This document shows, piece by piece, positions 1 to 9,299 of a stretch of 64,000 bases of DNA. A model generated the notes under the pieces. It was not told the origin of the DNA, searched no databases, and saw nothing but the letters and a program-made list of their open reading frames with translations. Each line of letters begins with the position of its first letter. The stretch's first letter is position 1. The translations under genes were made by a program, and so were the position numbers. The stretch is from an uncultured bacterium (GTDB lineage: Bacteria; Bacteroidota; Rhodothermia; Rhodothermales; UBA10348). The stretch lies in contig CALIKL010000020.1 of assembly GCA_938018055.1 (NCBI GenBank), positions 17,175 to 81,174 on the forward strand, in the 5' to 3' direction.

Positions 1-1
1 C

Positions 2-2077
2 TACGGAAGAAGTGAAGACCCTACCGATGACGCTCGCTATGCGATTCACCATCGAGGCGGAACGACCCATGTGTCGATTGATCAGCGAATGATGCCAGGG
101 ACCTGGGTCTATGTGGGCACCTTTGATTTCGCTGCTGGACAGCACCCGGAAAAAGGTCGGGTCGTGTTGACGAACGAAAGCTTCACGGCGGGAAAAACCG
201 TGTCTGCCGATGCTGTGCGATTTGGAGGCGGGATGGGTTCGGTGGCGCGTAATGGCCAGTTGAGTGGAAGGCCTCGATTTACCGAAGGCGCTCGCTATTA
301 CATGCAATATGCTGGATTTCCTGATGCGCTCGTCTACAACGTGACCGAAACCGATAACGATTATGTGGACGACTACCGAAGCCGTGCCGAATGGGTGAAT
401 TACCTGCGCGGAGCGCCTTTGGGGCCAAATAAGGACCGTGATGCACAGGGGCTGGGAGTACCTGTGGACGTTTCGTTGGCTTTCCATACCGATGCGGGTG
501 TCACCAAGTCCGATGCGACCATTGGAACATTGATGATATACAGCAGCACCGGCATGGAAGGGGAGCGCTCATTTCCCTCGGGTTTCTCTCGATTTGCGAA
601 CCGGGATCTGGCGGACGTCATGCAAACTCAGATTGTAAATGATATCCGGGCGCTTTATGACTCCACATGGACCCGAAGGGCCATCTGGGATCGGGACTAT
701 TCCGAAGCTGTTCGTCCGAACGTTCCTGGCGTGCTCCTGGAGTTGTTGTCGCATCAGAATTTTGCGGATATGCGATTCGGACTGGATCCGCGATTCCGAT
801 TCGATGTCTCTCGATCCATTTACAAGAGTACGGTCCGTTTTCTGGCAGACCAATACGGATTTGCCCCGGTCATCCAACCGCTACCCCCTGACCATCTTCA
901 GGCTCGCTGGAAACAGGATGGCGTTGAGGTATCCTGGAAGGTCGTGGAAGATCCATTGGAGCCCACCGCCACACCGGATGCATTCGTGCTCTACACCCGA
1001 ACCTCCGACAGCGGCTTTGACAACGGGCGACTCGTACGGGGCACCTCGTATGTAGTGGAAGGGGCCCGAGCAGACGTGGTCTACGGATTCCGGGTAGCGG
1101 CTGTCAACGCAGGAGGAGAAAGCGCGCCAAGCGAAACGATTGCAGCAGCGATGGCTTCATCTCAGCAGGCTCCCAAAGCCCTGATTGTTGCCGCATTCGA
1201 CCGGACATCTGCACCCGGAACGCTGGAGGCAGGCCCATTTCGTGGATTCGCAGGATGGGTAGACGAGGGTGTTCCGGATGGATATGACCTGTCTTATGTA
1301 GGGGATCAGTACGATTTTGATATTGACTCAGACTGGTTGGACGATGATTCTCCAGGTCATGGTGCCAGCTGGTCAACATGGGAGACGCGGGCGCTCGTTG
1401 GCAACACCAGGGACTATCCTTTGGTGTATGCCCAGGCGCTACTGGCAGCTGGCGTAAGCTCTGAAACCGTTTCGGACGAAGTTTTTGAGGAGCAGGGCAT
1501 TACAGGTGGACTCATGCCAGATCGGGATCCTGCGCTCTTGGCCTTGGTGTTCGGAGAGGAAAAGACGACGCATGGGCCGGGAGCGCTCAGGGAGTTTGAA
1601 GTGATGACCTCGGCGATGCGCGACGCGCTGAGCGGTGCCATGGATGCTGGTATTCCGTTGTTTATCAGCGGCGCGCATGTCGCGACCGATGCTGCTGGGC
1701 CGGATGCAACGGAGTCCAGCGTGGCCTTCATGCGGGAACGATTGGGACTGGTATGGCGCACGGACCGCGCCGTACAGCAAGGAAAGGTGGCGATCCTTAA
1801 AGGGGCAGGAGACCGCGCATTTGGCGTAGCGGATCGGCTTCCAGCGGGACTGACCTTCAACACCGACCCGCATGGCCCGGTCTATCGGGTGGAGCATCCG
1901 GATGCCCTGGAGCCAGCAGGCGAATCGGAGGTGCTCATGCGCTATATGGACAACAACATGAGCGCTGCCATTGGACGTCCGGGCCACTCGGTCGTCATGG
2001 GTTATCCTTTCGAGACCATTTTGAGCGCCGATGAGCGAACAGCTCTCATGCGCGCCATTGTTCGCTACCTTCGGTAG
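2..2077 (+). CDS. Golvesin-domain, amidase-like exoprotein (5' truncated)
   Basis: The reading frame is open from base 2, so the true start lies outside the window; a GTG at 71 is in frame but falls inside a domain. The visible N-terminus (HRGGTTHVSIDQ, then GTWVYVGTFDF) looks like a golvesin C-terminal-type domain. Residues about 110-285 resemble an Amidase_3 peptidoglycan hydrolase: SLAFHTDAG matches the usual S-I-H-x-N segment and LLELLSHQNFADM matches the catalytic Glu and Ser-Asn segment. The first zinc ligands would be upstream of the window. A fibronectin type III-like stretch follows (about 295-385), then a C-terminal domain beginning KALIVAAFDR. This architecture occurs in Bacteroidota proteins often labelled xanthan lyase or amidase. 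It is probably exported and acts on cell wall or polysaccharide. The AmpG-like permease gene follows after about 40 bases. Confidence 0.72.
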   Translation, partial: YGRSEDPTDDARYAIHHRGGTTHVSIDQRMMPGTWVYVGTFDFAAGQHPEKGRVVLTNESFTAGKTVSADAVRFGGGMGSVARNGQLSGRPRFTEGARYYMQYAGFPDALVYNVTETDNDYVDDYRSRAEWVNYLRGAPLGPNKDRDAQGLGVPVDVSLAFHTDAGVTKSDATIGTLMIYSSTGMEGERSFPSGFSRFANRDLADVMQTQIVNDIRALYDSTWTRRAIWDRDYSEAVRPNVPGVLLELLSHQNFADMRFGLDPRFRFDVSRSIYKSTVRFLADQYGFAPVIQPLPPDHLQARWKQDGVEVSWKVVEDPLEPTATPDAFVLYTRTSDSGFDNGRLVRGTSYVVEGARADVVYGFRVAAVNAGGESAPSETIAAAMASSQQAPKALIVAAFDRTSAPGTLEAGPFRGFAGWVDEGVPDGYDLSYVGDQYDFDIDSDWLDDDSPGHGASWSTWETRALVGNTRDYPLVYAQALLAAGVSSETVSDEVFEEQGITGGLMPDRDPALLALVFGEEKTTHGPGALREFEVMTSAMRDALSGAMDAGIPLFISGAHVATDAAGPDATESSVAFMRERLGLVWRTDRAVQQGKVAILKGAGDRAFGVADRLPAGLTFNTDPHGPVYRVEHPDALEPAGESEVLMRYMDNNMSAAIGRPGHSVVMGYPFETILSADERTALMRAIVRYLR

Positions 2078-2118
2078 ACGGATCGCCCGTAATTCGTAAT
2101 TCTTTCCGAGTGCAATTG

Positions 2119-3426
2119 ATGGCTGATACATCCCCTGAATTGACGACGACGAGCGCACAACGGCGCAAAGCATGGTCCTGGATCCCTTCGCTGTACTTCG
2201 CCGAAGGGATCCCATATGTCCTGGTCATGTCGATGAGCGTGATCATGTACAAGAAGCTGGGGATTTCGAACGTAGACATTGCGCTGTATACCAGCTGGTT
2301 GTACTTGCCCTGGGTTATCAAGCCCATCTGGAGTCCATTCGTGGACATCATCCGGACGAAGCGATTCTGGATCGTGACCATGCAATTGGTAATCGGTGCA
2401 GCGATGGCAGGCGTGGCGCTGACCTTGCCCGGCCCCGACTTTTTCCGCTGGTCGTTGGTTTTTTTCTGGTTGATGGCCTTTTCCAGCGCCACGCACGACA
2501 TCGCCGCTGATGGCTTTTACATGCTCGCTATCGACGATTCGAATCAGGCGTGGTTCGTGGGCATCCGCAGCACATTCTATCGATTGTCCATGATTACGGG
2601 GCAGGGACTGCTCGTCATGCTTGCCGGTCAGTTGGAGGTCGGGTTGGACGATCTGCCACTGGCCTGGTCCATCACGATGGGCATCACAGCCGGGATGTAC
2701 CTGGTCTTCATGCTCTGGCACCGCTTCATCCTGCCACGTCCGGCTACCGATCGGTCCTCACGGGATGATCGTTCGGTCAGCGTGCTTTCGGGATTCGTGG
2801 AAACGTTTACCTCCTTCTTCTCCAAGAAGGGTGTTTGGGTAACGATCCTGTTCATCCTGTTCTATCGGTTCTCGGAAGCCCAGCTGGTCAAGATGGCACA
2901 GCCGTTCATGCTGGATCCAGTGGAGCTGGGCGGGTTGGGTCTTACAACGTCCGAGGTAGGATTCATTTACGGAACCATTGGGGTCCTATTCCTGACCTTG
3001 GGTGGCCTTCTGGGCGGTTTTGTGGCCGCAAGACAAGGGCTCAAGTTCTGGCTTTGGCCCATGGTCATTGCCATAAATGTGCCCAACGCTGTCTACTTGC
3101 TGCTTTCGCTCACACAGCCAGAAAGCCTTTGGATACTCAATGCATCCGTAGCTATTGAACAGTTCGGCTACGGATTCGGATTTACCGCTTTCATGCTCTA
3201 CATGATATATGCTGCAGAAGGGGAGCATAAAACGGCGCATTTTGCGTTGCTCACCGGCTTCATGGCACTGGGCATGATGATTCCTGGCATGTTCTCCGGA
3301 TGGATTCAGGAGATGCTGGGGTATCAGCAGTTCTTCGTCTGGATCCTGATCGCTACGATCCCTGGATTTGCCGTCGCTGCCCTTGTTGAGATCGATCCGG
3401 AATTCGGGAAGTCAACGGAGGAGTAG
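2119..3426 (+). CDS. AmpG-like MFS permease
   Basis: Predicted inner-membrane protein of about 435 residues with about 12 hydrophobic segments. The opening SLYFAEGIPYVLV and the downstream SWLYLPWVIKPIWSPFVD are typical of the AmpG/PAT branch of the major facilitator superfamily, which includes importers of anhydro-muropeptides. ATHDIAADGF is another conserved element of this branch. I use ATG 2119; a GTG at 2110 in the same frame would add three residues, and neither has a clear Shine-Dalgarno. It lies about 40 bases after an amidase-like gene on the same strand, which fits a cell-wall recycling role. The substrate is inferred; acetyl-CoA transporter-like members of the family look similar. 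Confidence 0.82.
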   Translation: MADTSPELTTTSAQRRKAWSWIPSLYFAEGIPYVLVMSMSVIMYKKLGISNVDIALYTSWLYLPWVIKPIWSPFVDIIRTKRFWIVTMQLVIGAAMAGVALTLPGPDFFRWSLVFFWLMAFSSATHDIAADGFYMLAIDDSNQAWFVGIRSTFYRLSMITGQGLLVMLAGQLEVGLDDLPLAWSITMGITAGMYLVFMLWHRFILPRPATDRSSRDDRSVSVLSGFVETFTSFFSKKGVWVTILFILFYRFSEAQLVKMAQPFMLDPVELGGLGLTTSEVGFIYGTIGVLFLTLGGLLGGFVAARQGLKFWLWPMVIAINVPNAVYLLLSLTQPESLWILNASVAIEQFGYGFGFTAFMLYMIYAAEGEHKTAHFALLTGFMALGMMIPGMFSGWIQEMLGYQQFFVWILIATIPGFAVAALVEIDPEFGKSTEE

Positions 3427-3551
3427 GGGCACAGCTGCCTCTACCAACCTGAGCGCCTGGTCTTTTTCTGCTTCTTTGGCGAAGACTCCTGATGCGTGCT
3501 GGAGACCGATTCTGCATCCTCTTTCTGACCCCATATGGAGTTGGCAGAAAT

Positions 3552-3578
3552 TCGGCTGTTATCGGCTGTTATCGGCTT
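3552..3578. repeat. Short 10-bp tandem repeat
   Basis: The 10-base unit TCGGCTGTTA occurs twice in tandem with a partial third copy, in the gap between the AmpG-like gene and the 3' end of the convergent SpoIID-domain gene. It may be slippage or part of a terminator region; no function is assigned. Confidence 0.6.
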
Positions 3579-3621
3579 CTGAGGCACTTTCAACCCCGTT
3601 TTCTGTGCTGCGAGAAAAAGT

Positions 3622-5019
3622 TTATTTTTCTGCTTTAGGAGTTGCAGAACCGTTCGATACACCATCCAGAGAGGCCGAAGATTCCTTATCGGAAGAACGG
3701 CTGATTGACATGCTGAAGGCGTTCTCGGAAGCATCGGAAGATGCGCGAGAGCCGGAGTCCGAAGAAGCGGAACGCACATCGGACAACGTGACTTCCGTCA
3801 TGACAGACGTACCCTCGGGAACAGACTCCAGGCGCGTACCATGGTAGTAGAGGTCCAGGATATCGTTGTAAGAACGCCCGTCGAGTGCCATGGCATGAGC
3901 GCCCCACTGACTCAGTCCAACACCATGACCGAATCCACGTCCTTCAAAGACGTAGCGGTCCCGTTTGGCCTTGAGGTCAAAAAACGTGCTCTTCACAGTC
4001 ATGGCGCCAAAGGCTCGTGCCAGCGCTGCGCGGAACGCACTCCCGCTGACTTCGCGGCTACCATCACGTCCCCTCAGCTCAACGGATAGAACACGACCGT
4101 CCTTGGCCGTCTCTGTCACGCGGATGTCCTTCACATGATGCCGAAACGCACGTGAGAGGGCTTTTTCCAATTTCTCTTCCCCCATCTCCCATGACCACGA
4201 TGCATGCGGAGATTTTCTCGCGTTATACGGATCCTTACGGGACTGCAGATAAGGAACAGGGTTTGTGCCCCAGACGCTTGCATTGCTCGCGCTGCGCCCA
4301 CCGTTCGAAGACGAGTAGACCGCTTCAATCAAGTCACCCTTGAAGGTCAGAACCTGTCCAGCCGTAGCGGAGGCTGCTGCACGCGCAGCGGCATTGGCCT
4401 TCTGAAGGCCCTGGTACACCTGCGAGCGTTCTGAATCGAGCAAGCGGGAATTTTGCTGCAAGGCATGCAGCGCATAGGTACGCGCCACGACCGCCATTGC
4501 TTTGGCACCTTCAACGTCGTTCAGGCCATATTCGGCACCCACGACTGAGGCAACGTAGTCTTCGATGGGGACCCGGTTGACGATGGCAAGTCCGTCATCG
4601 CCAGACTTTGCACTCACATCGAGATTTCCGGTGTAGGTACGCTTGTACGGGGAAGAGCCGCCATCCACGTCGAATGCACCGGCATCGTCCATTTCCAGTC
4701 GGATGTAATCAGCCTTGATGCGTTCGCGACCGAATCCTGCCATCACGCGCTGTCCATCGCGTTCAAATCGAATCAATTCATCTGCGCGGACCCGGTAGGT
4801 GCGGCCGTCTGCGTGCAATGTGACTCCCGACGCCCGAGGCGTGATTGCGACACCTCTCAGGTCCAGATGATCCATGATGGCCACGCGTATTTCGTCGGTA
4901 CGGTAGGCATCCGGTCCCGCTGTTGAAGGAAGTACCGAGGCATGAGCCGGGGTCAGACCAATCGTCCAACCAAGGAAAAGGACGAGTAAGGCGTGATATG
5001 TTGTCTTGAAACGTGCCAT
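3622..5019 (-). CDS. SpoIID/LytB domain protein
   Basis: Protein of 465 residues with an N-terminal signal peptide ending near AHA|S at about residue 28. The body is a SpoIID/LytB domain (amidase enhancer; lytic transglycosylase activity is known for SpoIID): EDYVASVVGAEYG, AMAVVARTYAL and the signature GRGFGHGVGLSQWGAHAMA are all present, with the usual run of about 300 residues. The last 60 or so residues are a Ser/Asp/Glu-rich low-complexity tail (VPEGTSVMTEV onward) not expected in the family core, perhaps a wall- or surface-exposed linker. It is convergent with the AmpG-like gene. It probably acts on denuded glycan strands in the periplasm; a sporulation role is not implied. Confidence 0.88.
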   Translation of the reverse strand: MARFKTTYHALLVLFLGWTIGLTPAHASVLPSTAGPDAYRTDEIRVAIMDHLDLRGVAITPRASGVTLHADGRTYRVRADELIRFERDGQRVMAGFGRERIKADYIRLEMDDAGAFDVDGGSSPYKRTYTGNLDVSAKSGDDGLAIVNRVPIEDYVASVVGAEYGLNDVEGAKAMAVVARTYALHALQQNSRLLDSERSQVYQGLQKANAAARAAASATAGQVLTFKGDLIEAVYSSSNGGRSASNASVWGTNPVPYLQSRKDPYNARKSPHASWSWEMGEEKLEKALSRAFRHHVKDIRVTETAKDGRVLSVELRGRDGSREVSGSAFRAALARAFGAMTVKSTFFDLKAKRDRYVFEGRGFGHGVGLSQWGAHAMALDGRSYNDILDLYYHGTRLESVPEGTSVMTEVTLSDVRSASSDSGSRASSDASENAFSMSISRSSDKESSASLDGVSNGSATPKAEK

Positions 5020-5337
5020 GTGAATCTGGACACGGTATCGACAATCTGGAAAGGCGATTTAAGTGGAAGCCATCTGTGCCGATCCGGCCGGGATTCATTC
5101 CATTGGGACATGGAAGGTGACCATTCGGGCTGATCGGTCTTAGGAGAAGGGAGGAGAACCCTACTTTCGCATCGGGTGAGCTACACAACGCCTCTCTGAC
5201 AAGGCTTTTGTTTGATGTAGCTACAAAGGGAAAGCCCGGCGAAGTGGGTGCGCCGGGCTTTTCTATTTTTGGTCCACGCTGCGTCCTGGAGACGGTCCCC
5301 TCCGATACGATGAGAAGTGAGGGGCCGGCATCGCAGA
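5020..5337. other. Intergenic region between SpoIID-like gene and accD
   Basis: This 318-base gap lies upstream of the SpoIID-like gene and downstream of accD, both on the minus strand. It holds the hairpin at 5231-5261. The promoter of the SpoIID-like gene must lie near 5020-5190, but I see no convincing -35/-10 pair and no small gene. Confidence 0.6.
5231..5261 (-). terminator. Hairpin terminator after accD
   Basis: Perfect 11-bp stem (AAAGCCCGGCG with CGCCGGGCTTT) and 9-base loop. T-rich stretches follow on both sides, so it could stop transcription both ways. Its place downstream of accD makes the minus strand the likely user. Confidence 0.8.
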
Positions 5338-6180
5338 TCAGGTCAGCATCAAATCCAGCAGGTGGGTCAAGTCGGCCTTCAAGTCGCGCCGATCGACGAT
5401 CAGGTCAACAAAGCCTTTTTCAAGCAAGAATTCGGAAGTCTGGAATCCTTCGGGAAGGTCTTGGCCCATGGTTTCGCGAATTACCCGCGGTCCAGCAAAG
5501 CCAATCAACGCACCGGGCTCGGCTATGTGAATGTCCCCGAGCATCGCGAATGACGCCGTAACACCTCCGGTTGTCGGGTTGGTCAGCAAAACGACGAAAG
5601 GCATACCGGCTTCTTGGAGTTTAGCCAGGTTGGCACTGGTCTTGGCCATTTGCATGAGGCTCAAGGCTCCTTCCATCATGCGAGCGCCACCGGACTGGGC
5701 AATGACCATCACCGGAATCTTGCGCTCCACGCCCCGTCGAATCGCACGCGTCACGACCTCGCCGACGACAGATCCCATGCTACCTCCGATGAACGAGAAA
5801 TCCATCGCGGCAATCGACAGCTCATGGTTGCCGATCTTGCCCACTGCAGCTTTGGCAGCGTCGTTCATGCCCGCTTTTTCCCGCGTCGTTGTGATGCGAT
5901 CCGCATACGCCTTGCGGTCCTTGAACCCGAGGGGGTCAACCGCGATCAGATCGTCATCAAATACTTCATACTTCCCATCGTAGAGCATGTCGAAGTACCG
6001 GGTACTCGACATCTTGAAGTGATAGTCGCACTTGGGACAGACGAGCAGCTGCTTCTCGATTTCCCGGCGATTGACTGTTTCGCCGCAACCGCTGCACATG
6101 ATCCACTGACCATCAGGTACATCGTTACGGCCACTGGAAGACGTCTTTATACCGGCCGACTTGCGCTTGAACCAGGACAT
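5338..6180 (-). CDS. accD: Acetyl-CoA carboxylase carboxyltransferase beta subunit
   Basis: Carboxyltransferase beta subunit of acetyl-CoA carboxylase, the first step of fatty acid synthesis, cytoplasmic, partner of AccA. With the ATG at 6180 the product is 280 residues, the usual length, starting MSWFKRK. The N-terminal zinc ribbon has Cys29, Cys32, Cys48 and Cys51 (CSGC and CPKC). The crotonase-fold core carries SGGARMMEG and NPTTGGVTASFAMLGD, the acyl-CoA and carboxybiotin-binding loops. A longer in-frame start at 6264 would overlap tsaB and adds residues unlike the family, so I reject it. The tsaB stop lies 28 bases upstream on the same strand, suggesting cotranscription, and a hairpin terminator follows. 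Confidence 0.97.
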   Translation of the reverse strand: MSWFKRKSAGIKTSSSGRNDVPDGQWIMCSGCGETVNRREIEKQLLVCPKCDYHFKMSSTRYFDMLYDGKYEVFDDDLIAVDPLGFKDRKAYADRITTTREKAGMNDAAKAAVGKIGNHELSIAAMDFSFIGGSMGSVVGEVVTRAIRRGVERKIPVMVIAQSGGARMMEGALSLMQMAKTSANLAKLQEAGMPFVVLLTNPTTGGVTASFAMLGDIHIAEPGALIGFAGPRVIRETMGQDLPEGFQTSEFLLEKGFVDLIVDRRDLKADLTHLLDLMLT

Positions 6181-6208
6181 GCAGACGGAAAGGTGGGTGT
6201 GTGGGGAT

Positions 6209-6931
6209 TCAGAAGGGGAGCCGGTCGAAAATGCTTTTGGCCGGATTTCGGGCTTCAAAGGCACGCATATAGCGTGGTTCGAAGGAAGATACGTCTTCTA
6301 CTCGGTAGGTCGCGGCCGGATTCCGCATGAGTGTCGGTGCATAACGGCTGTGCGGCGCGACCACTGCTACGGGCGCATGGTCATCAAGCGATGACGAATC
6401 AGCGATTGAATCGCGGGTTTCAACCAGCACATGCTGGACGGCTTCCGAGCCAGCAACGGTTATTCCTGCTGCATGATCACGTAGGAAGATGGCACTGTCG
6501 CAGACCCTCGGGGCATGTTCTTCGTTCAGATACCCATTGGAGACACGATAGGAGGCAACAAAAAGCTCAGACCCACGAGCTCCCAATGCGACGTGGACGG
6601 TCTCGCCCTCGGTGACCAGGCGTTCTTCGAACGCACCCGCTGCAACCAGTCCCAGGGAAGAGACAGCATACAGGGGTATGTCCAGCGACCAGGCCAGGCC
6701 TTTGGCCGTTGAGACGCCAATACGGAGCCCCGTGTATGATCCTGGCCCGGCGTCTACACATACCCCATCGAGTGCCTTCCCGGTATCTCGCAGCAATGCG
6801 TCGATCATGGGCGCGAGCATGCGGGCGTGACTGCGGGGTTCATCTGCCTCGCGATGAACCATCCATTCATCTTCCCAGAGGGAGATGCTGCACGCGTCAG
6901 CACTGGTCTCTATTGATAGGATACAAGGCAT
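6209..6931 (-). CDS. tsaB: tRNA t6A modification protein TsaB
   Basis: Member of the TsaB/YeaZ branch of the ASKHA ATPase fold, which with TsaD and TsaE makes N6-threonylcarbamoyladenosine at position 37 of ANN-decoding tRNAs. The start MPCILSIETSA is the canonical N-terminus of the family, so I take the ATG at 6931 instead of 6955. The block DAGPGSYTGLRIGVSTAKGL is diagnostic of TsaB. The length of 240 residues is normal. The C-terminus ends with a family-like RYMRAFEARNP segment. It lies just upstream of accD on the same strand and divergent from the EF-G paralogue. Confidence 0.95.
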   Translation of the reverse strand: MPCILSIETSADACSISLWEDEWMVHREADEPRSHARMLAPMIDALLRDTGKALDGVCVDAGPGSYTGLRIGVSTAKGLAWSLDIPLYAVSSLGLVAAGAFEERLVTEGETVHVALGARGSELFVASYRVSNGYLNEEHAPRVCDSAIFLRDHAAGITVAGSEAVQHVLVETRDSIADSSSLDDHAPVAVVAPHSRYAPTLMRNPAATYRVEDVSSFEPRYMRAFEARNPAKSIFDRLPF

Positions 6932-7090
6932 GGAAGGCTGTAGGGCTAGCCCCACGAATCGCCGTGATAAAGGCAGGTTCCACTACAAACCATATTCGCT
7001 TGGCGAAAGGTAAATGAGCTGATTTGTCTGTGGATGAACTGGGCTGCGTCAGGCAATCGGTGTAGGGGTTTTCAGGGCATGGGTAGCGGG

Positions 7091-7118
7091 TTGACAATCC
7101 CTGAAAGGCGGTTATCTT
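7091..7118 (+). promoter_or_regulatory. Sigma-70-like promoter for EF-G paralogue
   Basis: TTGACA at 7091-7096 and TATCTT at 7113-7118 are separated by 16 bases, about 55 bases before the ATG of the translation-factor gene. The -35 is a perfect consensus hexamer. Confidence 0.6.
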
Positions 7119-7172
7119 GTCAGCCCTGTTTTCTGCAGGGTGACACGTCGTTCATATTAATCAGGGCATACG

Positions 7173-9293
7173 ATGAAAGTTTACGATGCCGACCATATCC
7201 GCAATGTAGCCCTGGTGGGCCACCAGGGAAGCGGGAAAACCACTTTGGCTGAAGCCATGCTCTTTGATACCGGCGTTTTGCAGCGCCCGGGTACGGTAGA
7301 AGAAGGAAATACGGTAAGCGATTATCATTCCAGTGAGAAGGAACGACAGATGTCGGTGTTCGCTTCGCTCCTGCATGTCGAATACAAGGGCAACAAGCTG
7401 AATGTGATTGACACTCCGGGATACCCGGATTTCGTGGGGGAGGTGGCCGCCTCTCTGCACGTGGTTGATTCGGCGCTTTTCGTCATCAACGCTGCAGAGG
7501 GTGTTCAGGTCGGTACCGAGCTGGCGTGGCGCGCTGCCGTCAAGGAGTCCAAGCCTTCCATGTTTGTCATCAACCAGCTGGACAAGGACAAGACGGATTT
7601 TCGGGACCTGATAGATCAGATCCAGGAACGATTTGGCCGCGGAGCCACGGTGGTCCAGCTACCCGCAGGACCGGGAAGCCGTGCCATTATCGATGTGCTC
7701 ATCATGAAAAAGGTGACGTTCGCCGCGAATGGCAAGCCAACCTATTCGGAGATCGACGCCGAGTTTGCCGAGGAGGCTGATCGTCTGCACAACGAACTGG
7801 TCGAAAACATTGCAGAAAACGAAGAGAGCCTGATGGAGCTCTACTTCGAGAAGGGCAACCTGACCGAAGAGGAGATGCGCACCGGATTGCGCGAGGCGAT
7901 GATCCGCCATCAGCTGTTCCCCATTTTCCTGACGTCTGCTACCGAGAATATTGGCGTGTCGCGTCTGATGGAGTTTGTCGGAAACGTGTGTCCGACGCCT
8001 TCCCAGATGCCAGCAGCGGCAACGAAAGACGGTGGAACGATTGCTCCTGATTCCAATGGTGAGCCGGTAGCGCTGATCTACCACACGATGGCAGAAGCTC
8101 ACGTGGGTGACTACTCGTTCTTTCGCATCTATTCGGGTACCCTGAAGCCGGGCATGGATCTGGTGAATGCACAGACCAAGGAAAGTGAACGACTGGGGCA
8201 GCTTTTTGCCATCAACGGCCACGATCGCGATCCGGTTGACACCATGTATGCGGGCGACCTGGGCGCACTGGTCAAGCTCAAGAACACGCACACGAACAAT
8301 ACTCTCCATCTCAAGTCAAGCGACACCGAGATGGTTGAAATCGACTTTCCCGAGCCTCGCCATACGACGGCTGTCGTGGCCTCGAAGGAAGGAGAAGAAG
8401 ACAAACTCGCACAGGGACTGCATCAGCTGCATGAGGAGGATCCGTCGCTGCACATCACCCACGATCAACACTTGAGTCAGCTCGTGCTCGGGGCACAGGG
8501 TGAAATGCAGCTTGAAATAGCGAAGTATCGACTCAAGCACCGCTTTGGTGTAGATATCGAATTTTCTAAGCCAAAGGTGGCATATCGCGAAACCGTGCAG
8601 AAGCGCGCTCGCGCGAAGTATCGTCACAAAAAGCAGACCGGTGGAGCCGGGCAGTTTGCTGACATCAGCATGATTGTCGAGCCAATCAATGGCGACTATC
8701 AGCCGGAGGCCGATATCAAGGTGCGCGGCGAGCACATCGAGGAAACGGCATGGGGATCCAAAGTGCACTTCATCGATGCCATCGTAGGCGGTGTCATTGA
8801 TATGCGGCGCTTCTTTGGAGCCATACAGAAAGGGGTCATGGAAGCCTGTATCCGTGGACCGGTTGCTGGGTATCCGGTTGGCGATGTGCGGGTTGTGGTC
8901 CATGACGGATCCATGCACGCAGTGGACTCCAACGAAGCGGCCTTCAAGTCCGCTTCGCGGACGTGCTTCCAGGATGCTTTCCGTCAAGCGAATCCGGTAT
9001 TGCTCGAGCCCATCCACGATGTAGAAGTCCTCGTTCCGGAGTCTTATACGGGGGATGTCATGGGCGACATGAACACGCGTCGTGCCCGTATTCAGGGCAT
9101 GGAAGTGGAAGGTGTCTTCCAGAAGATTCTGGCCCAGGTGCCCGAAGCCGAACTGTACAGGTATTCGACGTCGCTTCGTTCGATGACGCAAGGTCGAGGA
9201 CTGCACCGCGCTTCGTTCAATAGCTACGAGTCCATGCCGCGCCATGTCCAGGAAGACGTTGTGGCCGAGGCCGAAGCGGCCGTAGAGGCCTGA
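7173..9293 (+). CDS. Elongation factor G-like GTPase (EF-G2 type)
   Basis: Translational GTPase of 706 residues with EF-G domain order. G1 is GHQGSGKT at 16-23, G3 is the DTPG of the switch II region, and the G4 position reads NQLD, with Gln replacing the Lys of the usual NKxD. Domain IV-V features follow (QFADISMIVEP, YTGDVMGDMNTRRARIQGM). The sequence differs from canonical FusA in the opening MKVYDADHIRNVALVG and belongs with the FusA2/EF-G2 paralogues common in Bacteroidota; a separate fusA is likely elsewhere in the genome. Whether it works in translocation, ribosome recycling or stress cannot be told here. A good sigma-70-like promoter lies upstream. Confidence 0.9.
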   Translation: MKVYDADHIRNVALVGHQGSGKTTLAEAMLFDTGVLQRPGTVEEGNTVSDYHSSEKERQMSVFASLLHVEYKGNKLNVIDTPGYPDFVGEVAASLHVVDSALFVINAAEGVQVGTELAWRAAVKESKPSMFVINQLDKDKTDFRDLIDQIQERFGRGATVVQLPAGPGSRAIIDVLIMKKVTFAANGKPTYSEIDAEFAEEADRLHNELVENIAENEESLMELYFEKGNLTEEEMRTGLREAMIRHQLFPIFLTSATENIGVSRLMEFVGNVCPTPSQMPAAATKDGGTIAPDSNGEPVALIYHTMAEAHVGDYSFFRIYSGTLKPGMDLVNAQTKESERLGQLFAINGHDRDPVDTMYAGDLGALVKLKNTHTNNTLHLKSSDTEMVEIDFPEPRHTTAVVASKEGEEDKLAQGLHQLHEEDPSLHITHDQHLSQLVLGAQGEMQLEIAKYRLKHRFGVDIEFSKPKVAYRETVQKRARAKYRHKKQTGGAGQFADISMIVEPINGDYQPEADIKVRGEHIEETAWGSKVHFIDAIVGGVIDMRRFFGAIQKGVMEACIRGPVAGYPVGDVRVVVHDGSMHAVDSNEAAFKSASRTCFQDAFRQANPVLLEPIHDVEVLVPESYTGDVMGDMNTRRARIQGMEVEGVFQKILAQVPEAELYRYSTSLRSMTQGRGLHRASFNSYESMPRHVQEDVVAEAEAAVEA

Positions 9294-9299
9294 GCGACG

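Noticed and set aside
8316..9245. Long minus-strand frame inside the EF-G paralogue
   Set aside because: Antisense shadow of a well-supported translation GTPase.
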